From assembly GCF_021568905.1 (NCBI RefSeq), contig NZ_JAKGSB010000001.1, positions 1,123,639 to 1,187,638 of the forward strand: a stretch of 64,000 bases of DNA. The letters are read 5' to 3'. The DNA is from Zavarzinia marina. GTDB taxonomy: Bacteria > Pseudomonadota > Alphaproteobacteria > Zavarziniales > Zavarziniaceae. Numbering within the stretch: position 1 is the stretch's first letter; each line of letters opens with the position of its first letter. Below are positions 62,183 to 64,000 of this stretch, in pieces. A model generated the notes under the pieces. It ran no database searches, was not told the origin of the DNA, and worked only from the letters and a program-made list of their open reading frames with translations. Both the position numbers and the translations under genes were made by a program.

Positions 62183-64000
62183 ATGGTCCAGTTCACGAAA
62201 TTGCGGCTTTCGGGCTTCAAGTCCTTCGTCGACCCGACCGAGATGGTGATCCAGCCGGGCATGACCGGCATCGTCGGCCCCAACGGCTGCGGCAAGTCCA
62301 ACCTTCTGGAGGCGCTGCGCTGGGTGATGGGCGAGACCTCGGCGCGGCTGATCCGTGGTTCCGAGATGGACGACGTCATCTTCGCCGGCACGGCGAAGCG
62401 CCCGGCGCGCAATCTGGCCGAAGTGTCGCTGGTCCTCGACAATTCGTCGCGACGCGCCCCCGTCGCCTTCAACGATCATGTGGAACTGGAGATTTCGCGC
62501 CGCATCGAGCGCGAGGCGGGTTCCGCCTATCGCATCAACGGCAAGGATGTCCGGGCCCGCGACGTCCAGCTCCTGTTCGCCGATGCCTCGGTCGGCTCGC
62601 GCTCCCCCGCCCTGGTCGGCCAGGGCCGGATCGGCGCCATCATCAATTCGAAGCCGCGCGACCGGCGCCAGATCCTGGAAGAGGCCGCCGGCATCTCGGG
62701 CCTGCATTCGCGCCGCCACGAGGCGGAACTGCGCCTGAAGGCGGCGGAGAACAATCTGGTCCGGGTCGACGACGTGGTCGGCCAGTTGAGCAATCAGGCG
62801 AATGCCCTGAAGCGCCAGGCGCGCCAGGCGACCCGCTACCGCAACGTCCAGGCCCAGATCCGCAAGGGCGAGGCCGTGGTGCTGCACCTGAAGTGGCAGG
62901 AAGACTCGGCGGCGCTGGAAGCGGCCAAGGCGGAACTGGCGGCGGCGCAGAACGCGGTCCGCGTGGCGACCGAGCAGTCGGCCCATGCCGTCAATGTCGA
63001 GAACCGCGCGGCGGAGGCGATCCCGCCGCTTCGCGAGGAAGAGAGCCGCACGGCCCAGGCCCTGCACAAACTGGTGGTCGAGCGCGACACGCTGGCGCTG
63101 GAAGAGCGCCGCGCCCGCGAAGCCCTGTCGCGCCTGATGCAGGCGATCGAGACCGTGGAACGCGACCGCCAGCGCGAGGAAGCCCTGCAATCCGACGCCG
63201 GCGCCGCCCTGGAACGGCTGGCGGAGGAACAGGCGATCCTCGAAGAGGCGGAAGAGAATTCGCCGGATGATGCCGAGGCGGCGGAAGCCCAGGTCGCCGA
63301 GGCCGGCGACCGGCTGCAGGAACGCGAAGCGGCGCTGGATGCCGCCAATCGCGACCTCGCCGCCATCGAGGCCAAGCGCCAGAGCCTGGAACGCGAGATC
63401 CGCGAGGTCGACGCCCGCCTCGCCCGTCTCGCCCAGACCCGCCAGCAGCTCGACGCCGACCAGCGGCGCCTGGACGAGGAACGCGCCCGCGCCACCGACC
63501 TCGAGGACCTGATCGCCCGTCTCGAAGCCGCCCAGGCCCAGGTCGAGGCGGCCGAGGAGGCGGTTGCCGAAGCGGAATCCGCCAGGGCCCAGAGCCTCGC
63601 CGACGAATCGGAAGCACGCGAGGCGCTGCGCCTCGCGGAAAAGGAAGCGGCCCGCGTGGCGGCCGAGGAAAAGGCCCTGGCCGGCCTGCTGGCCGCCGGT
63701 GCCGGCGGCGAATGGCCGCCCATGGTCGATTCCCTGACGGTCGAGAAGGGTTACGAGCCGGCGCTGGGCGCGGCGCTTGGCGACGACCTGTCGATGCCGC
63801 TGGACCCGGATGCCCCGGTCCATTGGGCCACCCTGCCCGATTACGACGCCGCCCAGCCGCTGCCGGCCGGTGTGGAACCCCTGTCGTCGCGGGTGCAGGG
63901 CCCGCCGGCGCTGGCCCGCCGTCTCGCCCAGATCGGCATCGTCGCCCGCGACCGGGGGGCGGCGCTGCATGCCGGCCTGCTGCCCGGCCAGGTGCTGGTC
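62183..64000 (+). CDS. smc: Chromosome segregation protein SMC, 5' part only
   Basis: 606 codons are present; the gene runs off the right edge (full SMCs are about 1150 residues). The N-terminal ATPase half has LSGFKSFVDPTEMVIQPGMTGIVGPNGCGKSN with Walker A at 32-40, then SSRRAPVAF and the Q-loop region VGQGRIGAIINSKPRDRR. From about residue 170 a long coiled coil begins, and the hinge (VDSLTVEKGYEPALGAALGD) lies near 515-535. SMC compacts and segregates the chromosome. GAGGGC precedes the ATG. Confidence 0.97.
   Translation, partial: MVQFTKLRLSGFKSFVDPTEMVIQPGMTGIVGPNGCGKSNLLEALRWVMGETSARLIRGSEMDDVIFAGTAKRPARNLAEVSLVLDNSSRRAPVAFNDHVELEISRRIEREAGSAYRINGKDVRARDVQLLFADASVGSRSPALVGQGRIGAIINSKPRDRRQILEEAAGISGLHSRRHEAELRLKAAENNLVRVDDVVGQLSNQANALKRQARQATRYRNVQAQIRKGEAVVLHLKWQEDSAALEAAKAELAAAQNAVRVATEQSAHAVNVENRAAEAIPPLREEESRTAQALHKLVVERDTLALEERRAREALSRLMQAIETVERDRQREEALQSDAGAALERLAEEQAILEEAEENSPDDAEAAEAQVAEAGDRLQEREAALDAANRDLAAIEAKRQSLEREIREVDARLARLAQTRQQLDADQRRLDEERARATDLEDLIARLEAAQAQVEAAEEAVAEAESARAQSLADESEAREALRLAEKEAARVAAEEKALAGLLAAGAGGEWPPMVDSLTVEKGYEPALGAALGDDLSMPLDPDAPVHWATLPDYDAAQPLPAGVEPLSSRVQGPPALARRLAQIGIVARDRGAALHAGLLPGQVLV

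Noticed and set aside
61298-63970. A minus-strand open frame of about 890 codons opposite dsbA and smc
   Set aside because: It is the shadow of smc, whose plus-strand reading frame has the SMC Walker A and coiled coil. The shadow has low-complexity Arg/Gly/Gln and no domain.

Overview
This 64 kb window is high-GC chromosomal DNA from an alphaproteobacterium. The evidence is a CcrM-type GANTC methyltransferase with GANTC sites in its leader, a GTTC-N7-GTTC (alphaproteobacterial LexA-type) box, the gene order mutY / DUF721(dciA) / dsbA / smc, a type-2 argC, and a tandem glycine riboswitch on gcvT. Most of the window looks like ordinary chromosome. I see no IS element, transposase, CRISPR array, rRNA or recognisable tRNA. 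The species cannot be named from the sequence.

Layout. 1-6.2 kb: the 5' end of gcvT behind a glycine riboswitch, a DTW-domain tRNA modification enzyme, a SAM methyltransferase, then a CoA-transferase/SDR pair divergent from an HSL-type hydrolase and a FrnE/DsbA oxidoreductase. 6.2-9.9 kb: a leftward four-gene operon (HExxH protein, TelA, XpaC-like, small secreted protein) and a hotdog thioesterase. 10-11.8 kb: a candidate structured sRNA with a strong terminator, thioredoxin 2, NikR and a secreted protein. 11.9-19.4 kb: a Wzx/Wzy-type exopolysaccharide locus with an initiating sugar-phosphate transferase, a co-transcriptor (Wzz-like protein), Wza, a WecG/TagA glycosyltransferase, a Wzy-like polymerase and an FkbM methyltransferase. 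No flippase is in view. 19.5-22.1 kb: two DUF445 membrane proteins; a third paralogue lies at 43.7 kb. 22.4-26.4 kb: a TetR regulator, a large secreted barrel/repeat protein, a locally AT-richer gap and a PLP aminotransferase. 26.5-33.4 kb: Uup-type ABC-F, Kup, a SpoU methyltransferase, a DUF3592-like membrane protein and a DegT aminotransferase. 33.7-37.1 kb: a leftward signalling operon of receiver, 7TM histidine kinase and LuxR-type regulator.

37.2-41.4 kb carries the most accessory-looking genes: a divergent DUF6362 / XRE-S24 repressor pair around two palindromes, a lipoprotein, an aldehyde dehydrogenase and a BrnT/BrnA toxin-antitoxin pair. 41.4-50.5 kb: GNAT, amidase, DUF445, then a TPR-ispE-hydrolase operon and ETF-QO. 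50.6-64 kb: a uracil-DNA glycosylase lacking two cluster cysteines, soluble lytic transglycosylase, moaB, a PhyH-like oxygenase, a radical SAM protein behind the LexA-type box, rnhB, ccrM, a DUF2867 protein, argC, mutY, dciA, dsbA and the 5' part of smc. DNA maintenance genes (UDG, rnhB, ccrM, mutY, dciA, smc) are concentrated in this last segment.

The observations most worth following are the candidate sRNA with an anti-Shine-Dalgarno loop (10.0 kb), the LexA-type box on the radical SAM gene (54.9 kb), the GANTC cluster before ccrM (56.8 kb), the repressor switch (37.7 kb), the cysteine-poor UDG (50.6 kb), the permuted CaiB-type CoA-transferase (2.4 kb) and the three DUF445 paralogues.
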